Positions 25,690 through 35,387 of a stretch of DNA of 64,000 bases are shown here, piece after piece (position 1 is the first letter of the stretch; each line of letters opens with the position of its first letter). Below the pieces are notes generated by a model. The model searched no databases and was not told the origin of the DNA. It worked only from the letters and a program-made list of their open reading frames with translations. Source of the DNA: Spirochaetales bacterium (GTDB lineage: Bacteria > Spirochaetota > Spirochaetia > SZUA-6 > RPPD01); contig JAFGJO010000061.1 of the NCBI GenBank assembly GCA_016929065.1, forward strand, positions 32,578 to 96,577. The letters run 5' to 3'. The translations under genes and the position numbers were made by a program.

Positions 25690-28158
25690 ATGTCTTCGTA
25701 TCCTACGCTGAATCCGGAAATATATCAGCCGAACAAAAAGAATGTCGGCGTTTTTATACGAAACCTCTCGCATTCTGTCCCGCAGCTTGAGTGGGCGGGG
25801 ATGGCAGGCGAAGCCGAGAAACAAAATATCAATCTTTTCTGCTTTACCGGAAGTTCAGTTTCATTTTTCAAGAATACATTTGAACAGGTAAAGACAATTC
25901 TCAATCTGCTGCATTCAAAGAAATTTGACGGATTCGTCCTGTGGCTCAGTCTTATTGACAACATGTTCGCACAGGAGGAAAAAAAACTTGACATTATCAA
26001 AAAGTTCCAACAGATCCCCTGTGTGACGGGGGAGAGCAGTTTCCCTGGAATACCGGCAATCGTCCATTCACATTATGAAGGGATGAGGGAGCTGGTTTCG
26101 CATTGTATTGAAGTCCACGGGTACCGTCGAATAGCTTTTATTCAGGGGCCAAAGGGCCATCTGGGCGCGCGGGAACGGTATCGTGCATTTTGCGATACAC
26201 TTGCAGCCCATGGCATCAAACTGGAACCGCTGCTTGTAACACCGAATGTTGAATGGGGCAACGGAGAATATGCGGGATCTCTGCTGTTGAAACAAATCGG
26301 CAATGCTCCACCGCAGTTAAAGCAAATAGACTGCATAGTCTGTGCTGCAACATCGCTTTCGATAGGTGTTTTATCCTTTTTGCAGAAGCTCGGAATATCC
26401 GTGCCGCATGACATCGCAGTAACAGGATATGATGATACCCTGGATGCACAACTGTCTTCACCTTCTATTACTACAATAAAAACACCCTTGAGGGAAATGG
26501 GGATCTGTGCGGTTCGGTGTCTCGTTGATCAATTCGAGCGGAAAAAATCAGCTGACAAAATAGAACTTCCCGGGAAATTGGTGATCAGGGAGTCCTGTGG
26601 ATGCAATGCAGCTCCATTGAATCTGTTCCCCGTCATGGAAGCCGGAGAACCGGATAATGCGGGATTCAACGTATTGGACTCGCGGCTGATACAAAAAATT
26701 GTCCTTGAAGAAGAATATAAAATGTTTGGGGATATCGGCCGGATTCTGGATTTGTTTATCCAGGTGGTCCAGTCAAATAAAAATGATGATACCAGCTTTT
26801 TCAAGGAGTTTGATCTTTATTTATTGAACCCGGGATATGAGTCAATTGATATTTTAAAGGTTCAAAAAATACTGATACTGCTTCATGATAATATAAAGAA
26901 TTCCCTGAATCAAAAAATGAGGCAGAGGGCGGATCTCCTGCTGGAAAAGGCGGTTATTTTTACCGGTGAAAAAACTCTGTGGAGAAGTGAGAAAGAACTG
27001 TGGAAAAACCGGGTACAGAACGAATTTCTCCGTGACATTGAAACATCACTCCTCGCTGATATCACTTTGAGAAATCTTTTCAGGCTGTTGCTGGATAAAC
27101 TCCCGTCAATCGGGATACAAAGCTGTTTTATGGTGCTGTTTGAAGGCACCCGGATTCCCCATGAATGGGCACGCCTGATTTTTGCCTTTAATGAGAGCGG
27201 GGAAATCCAGACAGGCCCTTCCGGTTTGCGGTTCCCGGGTGATTCCATTGTCCCGATGGGGCTTGTACCGTTGTCGCGTCAGCTGAAGATGATTGTCGAG
27301 CCAATTGCTTTTGAAAACCGGCTTGTCGGACAGATTATTTTTGAAATGCCACAGCCGGAGGGTCCGTTATATGAAACCCTCGGGATACAAATATCAAGTG
27401 CTCTGATGGGTATTCTGCCATTCGAAGTCAAAGAGCAGAAGGCGCTGCTCAGCAAACGGCTGAACAAGGAATTCACCCGGTTTATTCATGTCTTTTCCCA
27501 CCCCTTGATGGAACCGCTGAGAAAAATTCTGAGTTTTGGAGAACGGGTCAAGAAAAAAATTGAGACCGTTTCTGATATCCATATGGGAGAGATCGATTCA
27601 GTGTTATCAAGCGCGCAAGAAATGTACGGAATGGTGAACAATCTTATCCATTCGATGCGTGTACTGTTCGAGAAGGAAGAACCGGGAACATTGAGTATCC
27701 GTTCGGTGCTGGAAAAAATTATCACCAGAATGGGAGCAAGATTGAGTGAGACGAATACCCGGATTATACTGAATGATTTACCGGTGATACAGGGGATTCA
27801 ATCACAAATTGAACTGCTGTTGTATTATCTGTTTTCCATCACACTGAATTCAATTTCAATCCGGGAAGGCCATATCCTTTCATTTTCTTCGGACATGACA
27901 GGTAAGCAGAGTTGTCTGATACGGTGTGAATTTCAGAATAGTGCAGGGATGGAAATAAAACCGGAAAATTTCCGAGGGAAAGAGAACTTCATGCTGGAAA
28001 ATATGGATGATTCAAATACACAGTTTTCCGCAGCCATTTGCAGCCGGCTGGTGGCGCAATATTCCGGGAAGATTAATTATTACCGTATTCCCGAATATGG
28101 AATCATCTGGGAGGTCGCGCTGCCGTATTATCCTGATGAAAGACTGGTACCATTATAA
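25690..28158 (+). CDS. LacI-type sugar-binding sensor fused to a degenerate histidine-kinase module
   Basis: 822 residues, no membrane segment and no helix-turn-helix. Residues ~15-300 resemble LacI/RbsB ligand-binding domains (KKNVGVFIRNLSHSVPQLEW, RRIAFIQGPKGH, AVTGYDDTLDAQLSSPSITT), ending RESCGC. A shared middle (~320-590) has a GAF-like part (SCFMVLFEGTR...LVGQIIFE). The C-terminus has an H-box-like helix (HVFSHPLMEPLRKILSF) and an ATPase-like fold whose G1/G2 glycines are lost (GMEIKPENF; SAAICSRLVAQYSGKI). So likely a cytoplasmic sugar-responsive scaffold or pseudokinase rather than an active kinase. Paralogue of the convergent gene next door. Confidence 0.8.
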   Translation: MSSYPTLNPEIYQPNKKNVGVFIRNLSHSVPQLEWAGMAGEAEKQNINLFCFTGSSVSFFKNTFEQVKTILNLLHSKKFDGFVLWLSLIDNMFAQEEKKLDIIKKFQQIPCVTGESSFPGIPAIVHSHYEGMRELVSHCIEVHGYRRIAFIQGPKGHLGARERYRAFCDTLAAHGIKLEPLLVTPNVEWGNGEYAGSLLLKQIGNAPPQLKQIDCIVCAATSLSIGVLSFLQKLGISVPHDIAVTGYDDTLDAQLSSPSITTIKTPLREMGICAVRCLVDQFERKKSADKIELPGKLVIRESCGCNAAPLNLFPVMEAGEPDNAGFNVLDSRLIQKIVLEEEYKMFGDIGRILDLFIQVVQSNKNDDTSFFKEFDLYLLNPGYESIDILKVQKILILLHDNIKNSLNQKMRQRADLLLEKAVIFTGEKTLWRSEKELWKNRVQNEFLRDIETSLLADITLRNLFRLLLDKLPSIGIQSCFMVLFEGTRIPHEWARLIFAFNESGEIQTGPSGLRFPGDSIVPMGLVPLSRQLKMIVEPIAFENRLVGQIIFEMPQPEGPLYETLGIQISSALMGILPFEVKEQKALLSKRLNKEFTRFIHVFSHPLMEPLRKILSFGERVKKKIETVSDIHMGEIDSVLSSAQEMYGMVNNLIHSMRVLFEKEEPGTLSIRSVLEKIITRMGARLSETNTRIILNDLPVIQGIQSQIELLLYYLFSITLNSISIREGHILSFSSDMTGKQSCLIRCEFQNSAGMEIKPENFRGKENFMLENMDDSNTQFSAAICSRLVAQYSGKINYYRIPEYGIIWEVALPYYPDERLVPL

Positions 28159-28190
28159 GGCGGAGGTTCTCGATTGCTTTTCTTCACCGG

Positions 28191-30674
28191 CTATACCGCA
28201 TCATCGGAAGATAAAAAGTTTTCCTGTGTTTCTTTTCCCAATTCAGCAACCTCGCTGATTGCCTCGGTAATTTCACGGCTTCCCTGCGCCGCATTCACCA
28301 GGAGATTTGATACATCACTCGTGGCTTTTTCCTGTTCCGTGATTGCAATGGTGATTCCCGCTGACAGGTCTGATACCCGGCTGATGATTTCCTTGACGCG
28401 GGTGATCGCCTCTGCACTCATTTTTGTTCCAGCATGAATTTTTTTTATCATCTCGGCTATTTTTTCCGTGGAACTGACTGTGCTGTACGCGAGTTCCTTG
28501 ACTTCACGAGCGACCAGCGAAAATCCTTTTCCGGCTTCTCCGGCGCGCGCTGCTTCAATGGAAGCATTCAGCGCAAGAATTTTTGTTTTTTCGGCTATTT
28601 CCGAGATGAGCCCGACAATATCGTCGATTGCGGTTGATTGGGTTTTCAGATTGGTGATATCGGTATGCGCCGACTGGGTGAGGGTGACCGATTCGGTAAC
28701 AATATCCATGACACCGCGGATATTTTTCGAAATCTCCTTGACACTTGCCGACAGTTGTTCCATTGACGCAGAACTTTCTGTAACATGATCACTGATGCTT
28801 TTGCTCCGGTCGGAAACAATCGATGCCTTGTGCTGCATTGCAGCGAGTGTAATTTCCAAAAGCTGCCGGACCTCTGCCCGTTCTTTTAAGAGAAGTGCGC
28901 CATAGAAAGAACTTGACAGCTGGGTTCGCAGTGAATCATAGATGATTCCTTCTGTCGGCCCGACTTCAAAGACAACATACCCGATTTGAAGCTCATTAAA
29001 AAACAGCGAATGAATAACGTGAACATGCGGGGCGGCAGTATCAACAGCAATTTCCGGAAGAAGTTCCTTTGTGGGGAAACGCATTCCATCTGCGGTAAGT
29101 GAAAGCCGTCCCTTTTCATTATAACCGAATATCAGCCGGGAGGTCGGGGGAACTTCGCCTGTCGCAGTAAGGCTGATCCGCGCCCGGTCGTACAAGACAA
29201 TATAGCAGCCGGGAATCATAAGTCCCGGAAGTTCCTCGGCGAGAATATCCATGAGTTTTGCCAGATCATATGTGGTAATCAGTTTTGATCCGATATCGCG
29301 CAGGATGTGCTCTTGCTGAACAATCTGCAGGTACCCGAATTCCTTGAAACGCAAGGCTGTTTCACCGATCATGACGCGGGCTTGTCCCCACAAATCTTCT
29401 GACTGTGTAATGAGATTTTGTTCTTTGAGCAATTCAAGAAAAGCAGAGCGCATGACCGAGATCACCCGATGGAGAACATCAAGGTCGATATTTTTATCAA
29501 CAAGACGGCGAAGAACTTCGCTCAGGCGGGACAGAAAATATCCGGAGCGTTTCTCTTCGATTTCACGGGTAAATGACTCAATTAAAATGAGTGATTGGTC
29601 GTGAAAGAATTCGGTTTCAATATTTGATCCGGGCATATTCTCTTCGACAGATTTAGTCATGGCCTGGACAATGGTATCGATTGAGGTGACTTCTGCGATA
29701 GCCTGCGGAGCGCCTGTTTTTTGTTTTTCTCCCCGAATATGGTCAAGAAAACATTGAAACAATGACTGACGCTGATCCATATCGACCGGTTTATTGACCG
29801 CTGCTCCTTTGACAATTTGCGACTGACAGCCGCAGGATTGGCCAAGAACCATTTGAGCGGGGAGGTGTGTTTCATTGTCAATGGAAAGCCCCTGCATCAA
29901 GTTGTCCAATAGTCGCGCGCTCGTGTAGCCCTGCTGGATAAACGGCATGGCGACAGATGTCAGCGGCGGATTCATGCATCGGCCTTCTTTTGTGTCATTA
30001 TACCCCACAACCGCGAGCTCATCCGGAATGCGTAATCCGCGCCGGGTGAGTTCCTCGATGCTCCCGATCGCGATTGTATCGTTGCAGCAGACGATTGCCT
30101 GAATATCCTTTTGAATGATTTTATTCCGTTTGTCGAAAAACAGCTGAACGCCGTCGATGCCCGTGCTCTTTGCCCACGTTCCCGGCGGGGTGATGAGATT
30201 GTCATCGATTGGTATGCCGTGACGTTCGAGTGTCTGTTTATATGCTTTAAAGCGCTCCTGGGCATAGACATGATTTTCCGGCCCGCGGATAAATGCGATT
30301 TTGTTGAAATGATGCTGCGTAATCAGGTGTTCGATCACCTCTCTGATACCATGAACATTATCGATTGAAACCACCGGTGTTTCGGGCAGTTTCAAAGAGA
30401 TGGAGAGGAAAGGTTTTTTGTCAAATCTGCGGTAATATTCAGTTGTATCGTCAACAGCTGTGCTCGCCCATGTTGCAAAACTGTCATACCGGCCGGCATC
30501 GATTACCTGATAGAGCATCGAGGCCGGGTCTTTTCCCAGAACTCCGGCTCTGAAACAATACAGATTGATGTTATGCTCCCGGGCATAGTTGTACATTCCC
30601 TGCCAGATATGGCCCCCGACTGTATCTTCTATCCCGCGGGAGAGAAACGCAACTGATTTGAACCGGTTTTCCAT
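28191..30674 (-). CDS. Soluble chemoreceptor with LacI-type ligand-binding domain (MCP signalling domain)
   Basis: 827 residues, no transmembrane segment. Residues ~5-300 are LacI/RbsB-like without a DNA-binding head (FNKIAFIRGPENH, AVVGYNDTKEGRCMNPPLTS, VLGQSCGC). A middle domain (~325-600) is clearly homologous to that of the adjacent sensor (GCYIVLYDRARI, QIGYVVFEV). The MCP signalling hairpin (~640-825) has LALNASIEAARAGEAGKGF and VAREVKELAY. No CheR/CheB pentapeptide tail. A cytoplasmic receptor for a small ligand, probably a sugar, feeding CheA/CheW. ATG 30674 follows AAAGG. Confidence 0.88.
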   Translation of the reverse strand: MENRFKSVAFLSRGIEDTVGGHIWQGMYNYAREHNINLYCFRAGVLGKDPASMLYQVIDAGRYDSFATWASTAVDDTTEYYRRFDKKPFLSISLKLPETPVVSIDNVHGIREVIEHLITQHHFNKIAFIRGPENHVYAQERFKAYKQTLERHGIPIDDNLITPPGTWAKSTGIDGVQLFFDKRNKIIQKDIQAIVCCNDTIAIGSIEELTRRGLRIPDELAVVGYNDTKEGRCMNPPLTSVAMPFIQQGYTSARLLDNLMQGLSIDNETHLPAQMVLGQSCGCQSQIVKGAAVNKPVDMDQRQSLFQCFLDHIRGEKQKTGAPQAIAEVTSIDTIVQAMTKSVEENMPGSNIETEFFHDQSLILIESFTREIEEKRSGYFLSRLSEVLRRLVDKNIDLDVLHRVISVMRSAFLELLKEQNLITQSEDLWGQARVMIGETALRFKEFGYLQIVQQEHILRDIGSKLITTYDLAKLMDILAEELPGLMIPGCYIVLYDRARISLTATGEVPPTSRLIFGYNEKGRLSLTADGMRFPTKELLPEIAVDTAAPHVHVIHSLFFNELQIGYVVFEVGPTEGIIYDSLRTQLSSSFYGALLLKERAEVRQLLEITLAAMQHKASIVSDRSKSISDHVTESSASMEQLSASVKEISKNIRGVMDIVTESVTLTQSAHTDITNLKTQSTAIDDIVGLISEIAEKTKILALNASIEAARAGEAGKGFSLVAREVKELAYSTVSSTEKIAEMIKKIHAGTKMSAEAITRVKEIISRVSDLSAGITIAITEQEKATSDVSNLLVNAAQGSREITEAISEVAELGKETQENFLSSDDAV

Positions 30675-30969
30675 AATAGCCTTTCACATTGGTTTGTATT
30701 TCCGGCCGGCATGTCAATTTTATTTAAATAAAAAAGCAGCTCAATACAGGAAATGCCATTCATGGTCATAAATTCCCTGTCATTCGGCAGAATTCAGAAT
30801 TCATGGCCTTCACAATTAATAATAAATGATTCAAAACAAGTTGCAAATGATTTTTTTTAAGATTATCCAAAAGATATTGCATATTTGCCTATGGAAAATT
30901 TTACATTTACTTATTAATCTGTATAGAGAAGAATTAATGTCATTTCGGTCACCGGACGGAGTTTTCAAT
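30675..30969. other. Divergent intergenic region, AT-rich
   Basis: The gap between the chemoreceptor gene and moxR. AT-rich with several TTGxxx/TATxxx-like hexamers in both directions but no convincing paired promoter, hairpin or gene. An in-frame extension of moxR reaches 30826 but encodes an unlikely Ile/Leu/Lys-rich stretch. Confidence 0.4.
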
Positions 30970-31920
30970 ATGAACAATTTGGAAATCAGGGAAATTCAGG
31001 AAAAAATATTTAAAATAGAGGAAAATATCTCTGAAATATTTATTGGAAAGCATGAAAAAATTCGATTAATGCTTCTTGGGTTGTTTTCCGGCCTGCACGT
31101 GCTGATCACAGATGTTCCCGGTGTCGGAAAAACCACCCTGACACGGTGCTGCGCTGCAAGTACGGGAATGGATTTCGCCCGGATTCAGTTTACTCCGGAT
31201 TTGCTCCCGGGAGATATCGTCGGGATGACCGTTTGGGATATTGAACGACAGGAGTTTGTCTTCAAGCAGGGCGCGATCATGCATCAGTTTATTCTTGCGG
31301 ATGAAATCAACAGGGCAACTCCCCGTACCCAGTCAAGTCTGCTTGAAGCAATGCAGGACGGAACCGTGAGTGTTGACGGAAAAACATGGCCGCTGGCCGA
31401 GCCGTTTTTTGTGATTGCGACCCAGAATCCGCCGAGTTTTTTGGGAACATACCATCTGCCGGAAGTCGAGCTGGACCGGTTCGGAATCGGCTTTGCATTG
31501 GGGTATCCCGATGATCCGGACGCGGCAAAGATACTCTCCCTTGGGCATCAGCTCAACCCGTTCAAGGAACTGAAGCCTGTGGTAAAGCCGAAGGATATAG
31601 TTGATATCAGGAAAAAAGTCCAGGAAATACATGTTTCGGATGCAATAAAGGCATATGTGGTATCGATCGCAAAAGAAACACGCGCAAGCAAATACATCAG
31701 CCTGGGGATGAGTGTCCGGGCAATGCAGCACCTGCTTGTCCTGTCGCGGGCATTTGCCCTTCTTGCCGGACGCGATTTTGTCATTCCCGAGGATATCATG
31801 GATTCGGCGATTCCGGTAGTAACCCACCGTCTTGTATTTACCGCCGACATGCGGATTGAAAACAAAACGCCGCAGTCAATTATTGAAACGATTTTCGACA
31901 AAATAAAAAAGCCGGTGTAA
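30970..31920 (+). CDS. MoxR-family AAA ATPase
   Basis: 316 residues. AAA_3 domain with Walker A DVPGVGKTTLT, Walker B FILADEINRATPRTQSSLLE and sensor region FFVIATQNPP, then the lid domain. MoxR ATPases act as chaperones for membrane or exported factors and pair with DUF58 proteins. Start ATG 30970 (MNNLEIREIQEKIF) is preceded by GGAG; ATG 30937 is an alternative. Followed after seven bases by the DUF58 gene and a membrane transglutaminase, the standard moxR-DUF58-TgpA arrangement. Confidence 0.92.
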   Translation: MNNLEIREIQEKIFKIEENISEIFIGKHEKIRLMLLGLFSGLHVLITDVPGVGKTTLTRCCAASTGMDFARIQFTPDLLPGDIVGMTVWDIERQEFVFKQGAIMHQFILADEINRATPRTQSSLLEAMQDGTVSVDGKTWPLAEPFFVIATQNPPSFLGTYHLPEVELDRFGIGFALGYPDDPDAAKILSLGHQLNPFKELKPVVKPKDIVDIRKKVQEIHVSDAIKAYVVSIAKETRASKYISLGMSVRAMQHLLVLSRAFALLAGRDFVIPEDIMDSAIPVVTHRLVFTADMRIENKTPQSIIETIFDKIKKPV

Positions 31921-31927
31921 AGGTGTT

Positions 31928-33154
31928 ATGGAAAAAGTAAGACGTCTTTCCATAAACAGGAAATATTTTGTGGCCTATGGGGTGATCCTGGGCGTACTCT
32001 TGCAGATAAAACCCGCTTTGGGCCGGTATGCGGAGTTCATTCTTCTTGTTTTGCTCCTGTTTCCCGTGATCAGTACTGTCTACACCATCTGTACATTTGT
32101 TTTTTTACGCTTTTCCGAACATTTCAGTACTGACCATCCGGTAAAGGGAGATGAGATTGTCTATACACTCTCCCTGGCCAATGAGTCAATTATTCCACTT
32201 CCGACAACGACATTCACTTTTTTTACCGAGGGTCCCGCGGGAAAAGCTCTTTTCGAGGATATGACCCTTAATCTAAGGATGAAACAGAAAATGAAAAAAT
32301 CATTGACGTTTTCATGTGCATTCAGGGGAATATATAAAATGGGAATGCGGTTTTACAGCCTCCACGACCTGAGTCTTTTGTATGTACTGCGGATTCCTGC
32401 GTATTTTCGGACGTTTTATGTGTACCCGCGGATTATCGAGATTTTGTCGTTTCCTGTTTTTCAGGAGGAAGATGCCTATTCCGATGAATCAGCAGCAGTC
32501 GGCAGGACAAAGGATGTCGCCTATTTCCGGGAGCTTCGGCCGTACCGCAGAAATGAACCTTTGAAGCATCTGTACTGGAAAAAATTTGCCGCTTATGGAA
32601 AACCGCTGATCAAGGAATATGAAACAACCGGAGAACCGAATATTGCAATATATTTTGATACACGGCGTGAATCGGGTGAAAAAACGGATCTGGAACGCGA
32701 GGATGCGACAGTGGAAATTCTCATCGCCCTGGTCTGTTATTTTTTAAAAAGGCATTTGCCTGTTGTGGTGAAGTCTCCCGGGGAGCACCGGTTTGATTTT
32801 TCAGGCGACAATTTTGAGCATTTTCAGCGGTTTTATGAGCAGACTGTCCATATTCAATTCAGGGAAGGTATTTCTCCCGCACAGCTGTACCATTCAGAAT
32901 CGATTGATATGCAGATGGTGATTTTTATTACACACCGAATCGATGCTGAAATATTCTCCCTGCTGCAGAAAGGTGGCTCCCGGTCCATCCTCACCGTATT
33001 GAATCAGGTCAATGTGCCTGCCGAGACTCTCTCCCGGCGGCGGAAATACTTTGAAGAACTCCGGCACCGCGGCTGCAGGCTTGTTACCGTCGACTCAAGT
33101 GAAACAATACAGCATGATTTGTCACGATGTTCGGTAAAAAATACAGGAGGATAA
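31928..33154 (+). CDS. DUF58 protein with two N-terminal membrane segments
   Basis: 408 residues. Two hydrophobic helices near residues 10-60 (YFVAYGVILGVLLQIK; FILLVLLLFPVISTVYTI), then an extracytoplasmic Ig-like part, and the DUF58 signature (TKDVAYFRELRPYRRNEPLK, HLYWKKFAAYGKPLIKEYE). The C-terminal half is von Willebrand-A-like (NIAIYFDTRRESG). Usual partner of MoxR; exact role unknown, possibly in envelope assembly. Overlaps the transglutaminase gene by 28 bp. Confidence 0.9.
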   Translation: MEKVRRLSINRKYFVAYGVILGVLLQIKPALGRYAEFILLVLLLFPVISTVYTICTFVFLRFSEHFSTDHPVKGDEIVYTLSLANESIIPLPTTTFTFFTEGPAGKALFEDMTLNLRMKQKMKKSLTFSCAFRGIYKMGMRFYSLHDLSLLYVLRIPAYFRTFYVYPRIIEILSFPVFQEEDAYSDESAAVGRTKDVAYFRELRPYRRNEPLKHLYWKKFAAYGKPLIKEYETTGEPNIAIYFDTRRESGEKTDLEREDATVEILIALVCYFLKRHLPVVVKSPGEHRFDFSGDNFEHFQRFYEQTVHIQFREGISPAQLYHSESIDMQMVIFITHRIDAEIFSLLQKGGSRSILTVLNQVNVPAETLSRRRKYFEELRHRGCRLVTVDSSETIQHDLSRCSVKNTGG

Positions 33155-35223
33155 CATCTGTAATTGAAGGAAAAACACCGTTGTCGGCAATAAAAAAAAT
33201 ACTCATACAGCACAGATATGTAATTGCAGGCTATTTTCTTTGTATCGTCATTCCGGCTGTGCTGGCAGTTGTATTGCGCAGTTCAATTCATCCCCTTGCT
33301 GCGGCGCTGTTTTCCAGCCTTAAATTGTACATGATTCAAAGAAAGCAGAAAGGCCTGGAATCGCGGCGACGTGATCAAATACTTTCTGCAGCACTTACAG
33401 CAATCCCGATTCTTCTTTTTTTTACGATTGCGGCGCTCGTTCCCTCATCAGTATTCAGTTACTGGCTGTTTTCTGCAAAGGATTATGCAGGGGCGGGCGG
33501 AATAGCCGCGCTTTTCGTGTTGATCGCAGTCATTGTTTTACCCTATATAACCTCATCCATGTTTATCCAGAAATCTTTTACGCCGCTCATTCTGATAAGC
33601 GGATTGTCTCTGCTTTTGGCCGCAGTTCTTTTTCAGTCAGTGTCGGCTGGAATTACAGGAGCGGTCTGCTGCATTGTGTATTTGTTTCTCAAAAAGCGGG
33701 GTGCCTTTCGCGCCTACATGCTGTTGTCGGCGGTAATGGGATTATGTACAACCGGGCTTGTTTTTCTTCAAATAGAAACCAATGTATTTCCTTTTGAAAG
33801 AGTCCGGGCGGGTTCAGAAGTAAAAAATATTATCCTTAATATCTTTCCCGATTTGCCGGATTTTTTTGAAATACCACTTTCGAGTGTCACACTCGATGCA
33901 AGTTCTCTTGGCGGCAAGGCCCGTTTTTCACGCCGGGTACTGCTTGAGGTGGAAAACGCATCAACCGGTCAGCTTTACCTTCGGACGAACAGTTATTATG
34001 AATATACTGGAAATTCATGGAAACTGATTACTCCATCATATACAGAAGGTGTTGAGGTGGAAACAACGCCGGCTGTGACGCCGGCAAAAATCACGGTGGT
34101 TGCAGAACCCTTTGCGTACGTTCCGCATACACTCGCAACCGAATCGGTCCTGATGCGTGATAAAGAATATTTTTTGAACAGGAATGATCTGACCTCCGGG
34201 GTTCTGGTAAAACCGCCGTTATTGCCGGGCAGTTCTTTTTTACTGCTGGAAACACGGCGGGATTCCCTTGCGGCGGAAATTGATCCAAAGCTGCTGGAAG
34301 TCCCCTCGTTTATTCCGCAAAATCTTCGCTCGCTCGCCGGCTGGTTCGTATCCCGGGGCGAAACAGACCGGGATATTGTTGCCGCGATTCAGGATTTTTT
34401 CCTGGACGGGTTTACCTATTCGGTGAACGCGCCGGATGCAGAGAAAGACAAAGATTTTGTGGAGGAATTCATCTATGCGCAAAAAAAAGGATATTGTGTT
34501 CATTTTGCATCGGCCGGAGCGGTGCTCTGCCGGCTCGCAGGCATCCCGTCGCGGTATGTCACCGGGTATATTGCCAATATCTCCCGCTCGGATGTGAAAG
34601 TGAAAATAAGCGGGCTTTCCGCCCATGCCTGGACCGAGGTATGGCTGAAGGGCAAGGGATGGACAATTGCCGAGATGACGCCTGCGTACCGGCTGCTTCC
34701 CGATGAAGAGGATGATGACACCTTCTATGACCTGGGTGACCCGGAAACAGTCCGTCAGCTTGAGGCGGTTGGTAAAAAAAAGGAAACAGGTGATAAAGAG
34801 GATGAATATGTAGTGTTTTCAATCATCGCCGATAGTATGGTATCGTATCCCTTTATCTGGGGAGGGACAGCTGTTCTGCTTTGTCTGATTTTACCTGGAT
34901 TTGTGTTCAGGCGGTTTTTAAAGTGGCCGCTGTATTCATATAGGCAAAAAATTGATATTCTGCTTCCGGGATTGTTCGCAAGAGTGAAAGAAATAGAATC
35001 ACCGGTTGAAACCGGATGGATTCGCTGGTATGAAGCAGTTCAGGAGAAATTTCCTGACAGCATATCCGGGAAATTTCTGTCGAATCTGCTAAAATTCCGT
35101 TATAGCCGCCAAACCATGGAGAAGTCTGATTATAAACAGATAAAATCCGTATTTCGGCGGATCAGGAGACTCAGGAAAGCAACGCTGCTTCGATTTATGA
35201 AAGAAAAAACCGGTTTACATTAA
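33127..35223 (+). CDS. Membrane transglutaminase-like protein (TgpA type)
   Basis: 698 residues. Several hydrophobic helices in ~25-215 (DUF3488-like), a transglutaminase core with catalytic Cys in KKGYCVHFASAG and His in SGLSAHAWTEVWL, then a TM (FIWGGTAVLLCLILPGFVF) and a C-terminal cytoplasmic part. The third triad position, normally Asp (VDPT), reads TIAEMTP, so Glu may replace it. Presumably acts on the periplasmic face with MoxR and DUF58. ATG 33127 lies inside the DUF58 gene and lacks a clear ribosome site; translation may be coupled. Confidence 0.88.
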   Translation: MFGKKYRRITSVIEGKTPLSAIKKILIQHRYVIAGYFLCIVIPAVLAVVLRSSIHPLAAALFSSLKLYMIQRKQKGLESRRRDQILSAALTAIPILLFFTIAALVPSSVFSYWLFSAKDYAGAGGIAALFVLIAVIVLPYITSSMFIQKSFTPLILISGLSLLLAAVLFQSVSAGITGAVCCIVYLFLKKRGAFRAYMLLSAVMGLCTTGLVFLQIETNVFPFERVRAGSEVKNIILNIFPDLPDFFEIPLSSVTLDASSLGGKARFSRRVLLEVENASTGQLYLRTNSYYEYTGNSWKLITPSYTEGVEVETTPAVTPAKITVVAEPFAYVPHTLATESVLMRDKEYFLNRNDLTSGVLVKPPLLPGSSFLLLETRRDSLAAEIDPKLLEVPSFIPQNLRSLAGWFVSRGETDRDIVAAIQDFFLDGFTYSVNAPDAEKDKDFVEEFIYAQKKGYCVHFASAGAVLCRLAGIPSRYVTGYIANISRSDVKVKISGLSAHAWTEVWLKGKGWTIAEMTPAYRLLPDEEDDDTFYDLGDPETVRQLEAVGKKKETGDKEDEYVVFSIIADSMVSYPFIWGGTAVLLCLILPGFVFRRFLKWPLYSYRQKIDILLPGLFARVKEIESPVETGWIRWYEAVQEKFPDSISGKFLSNLLKFRYSRQTMEKSDYKQIKSVFRRIRRLRKATLLRFMKEKTGLH

Positions 35224-35387
35224 AAATAAAACCATCGATACCATGTTTTTACTTTGTATTCTAGTTGCGGTCTGCATAAATTACTGCTATAGTGAGTTGC
35301 AGCATTATTCCCGGGTTATGCCGCTGTATTCTGTCGTGCGGACAGGGAATAATTTTGCAGGAAATTATTAAAATCTTGAGTGATCGT

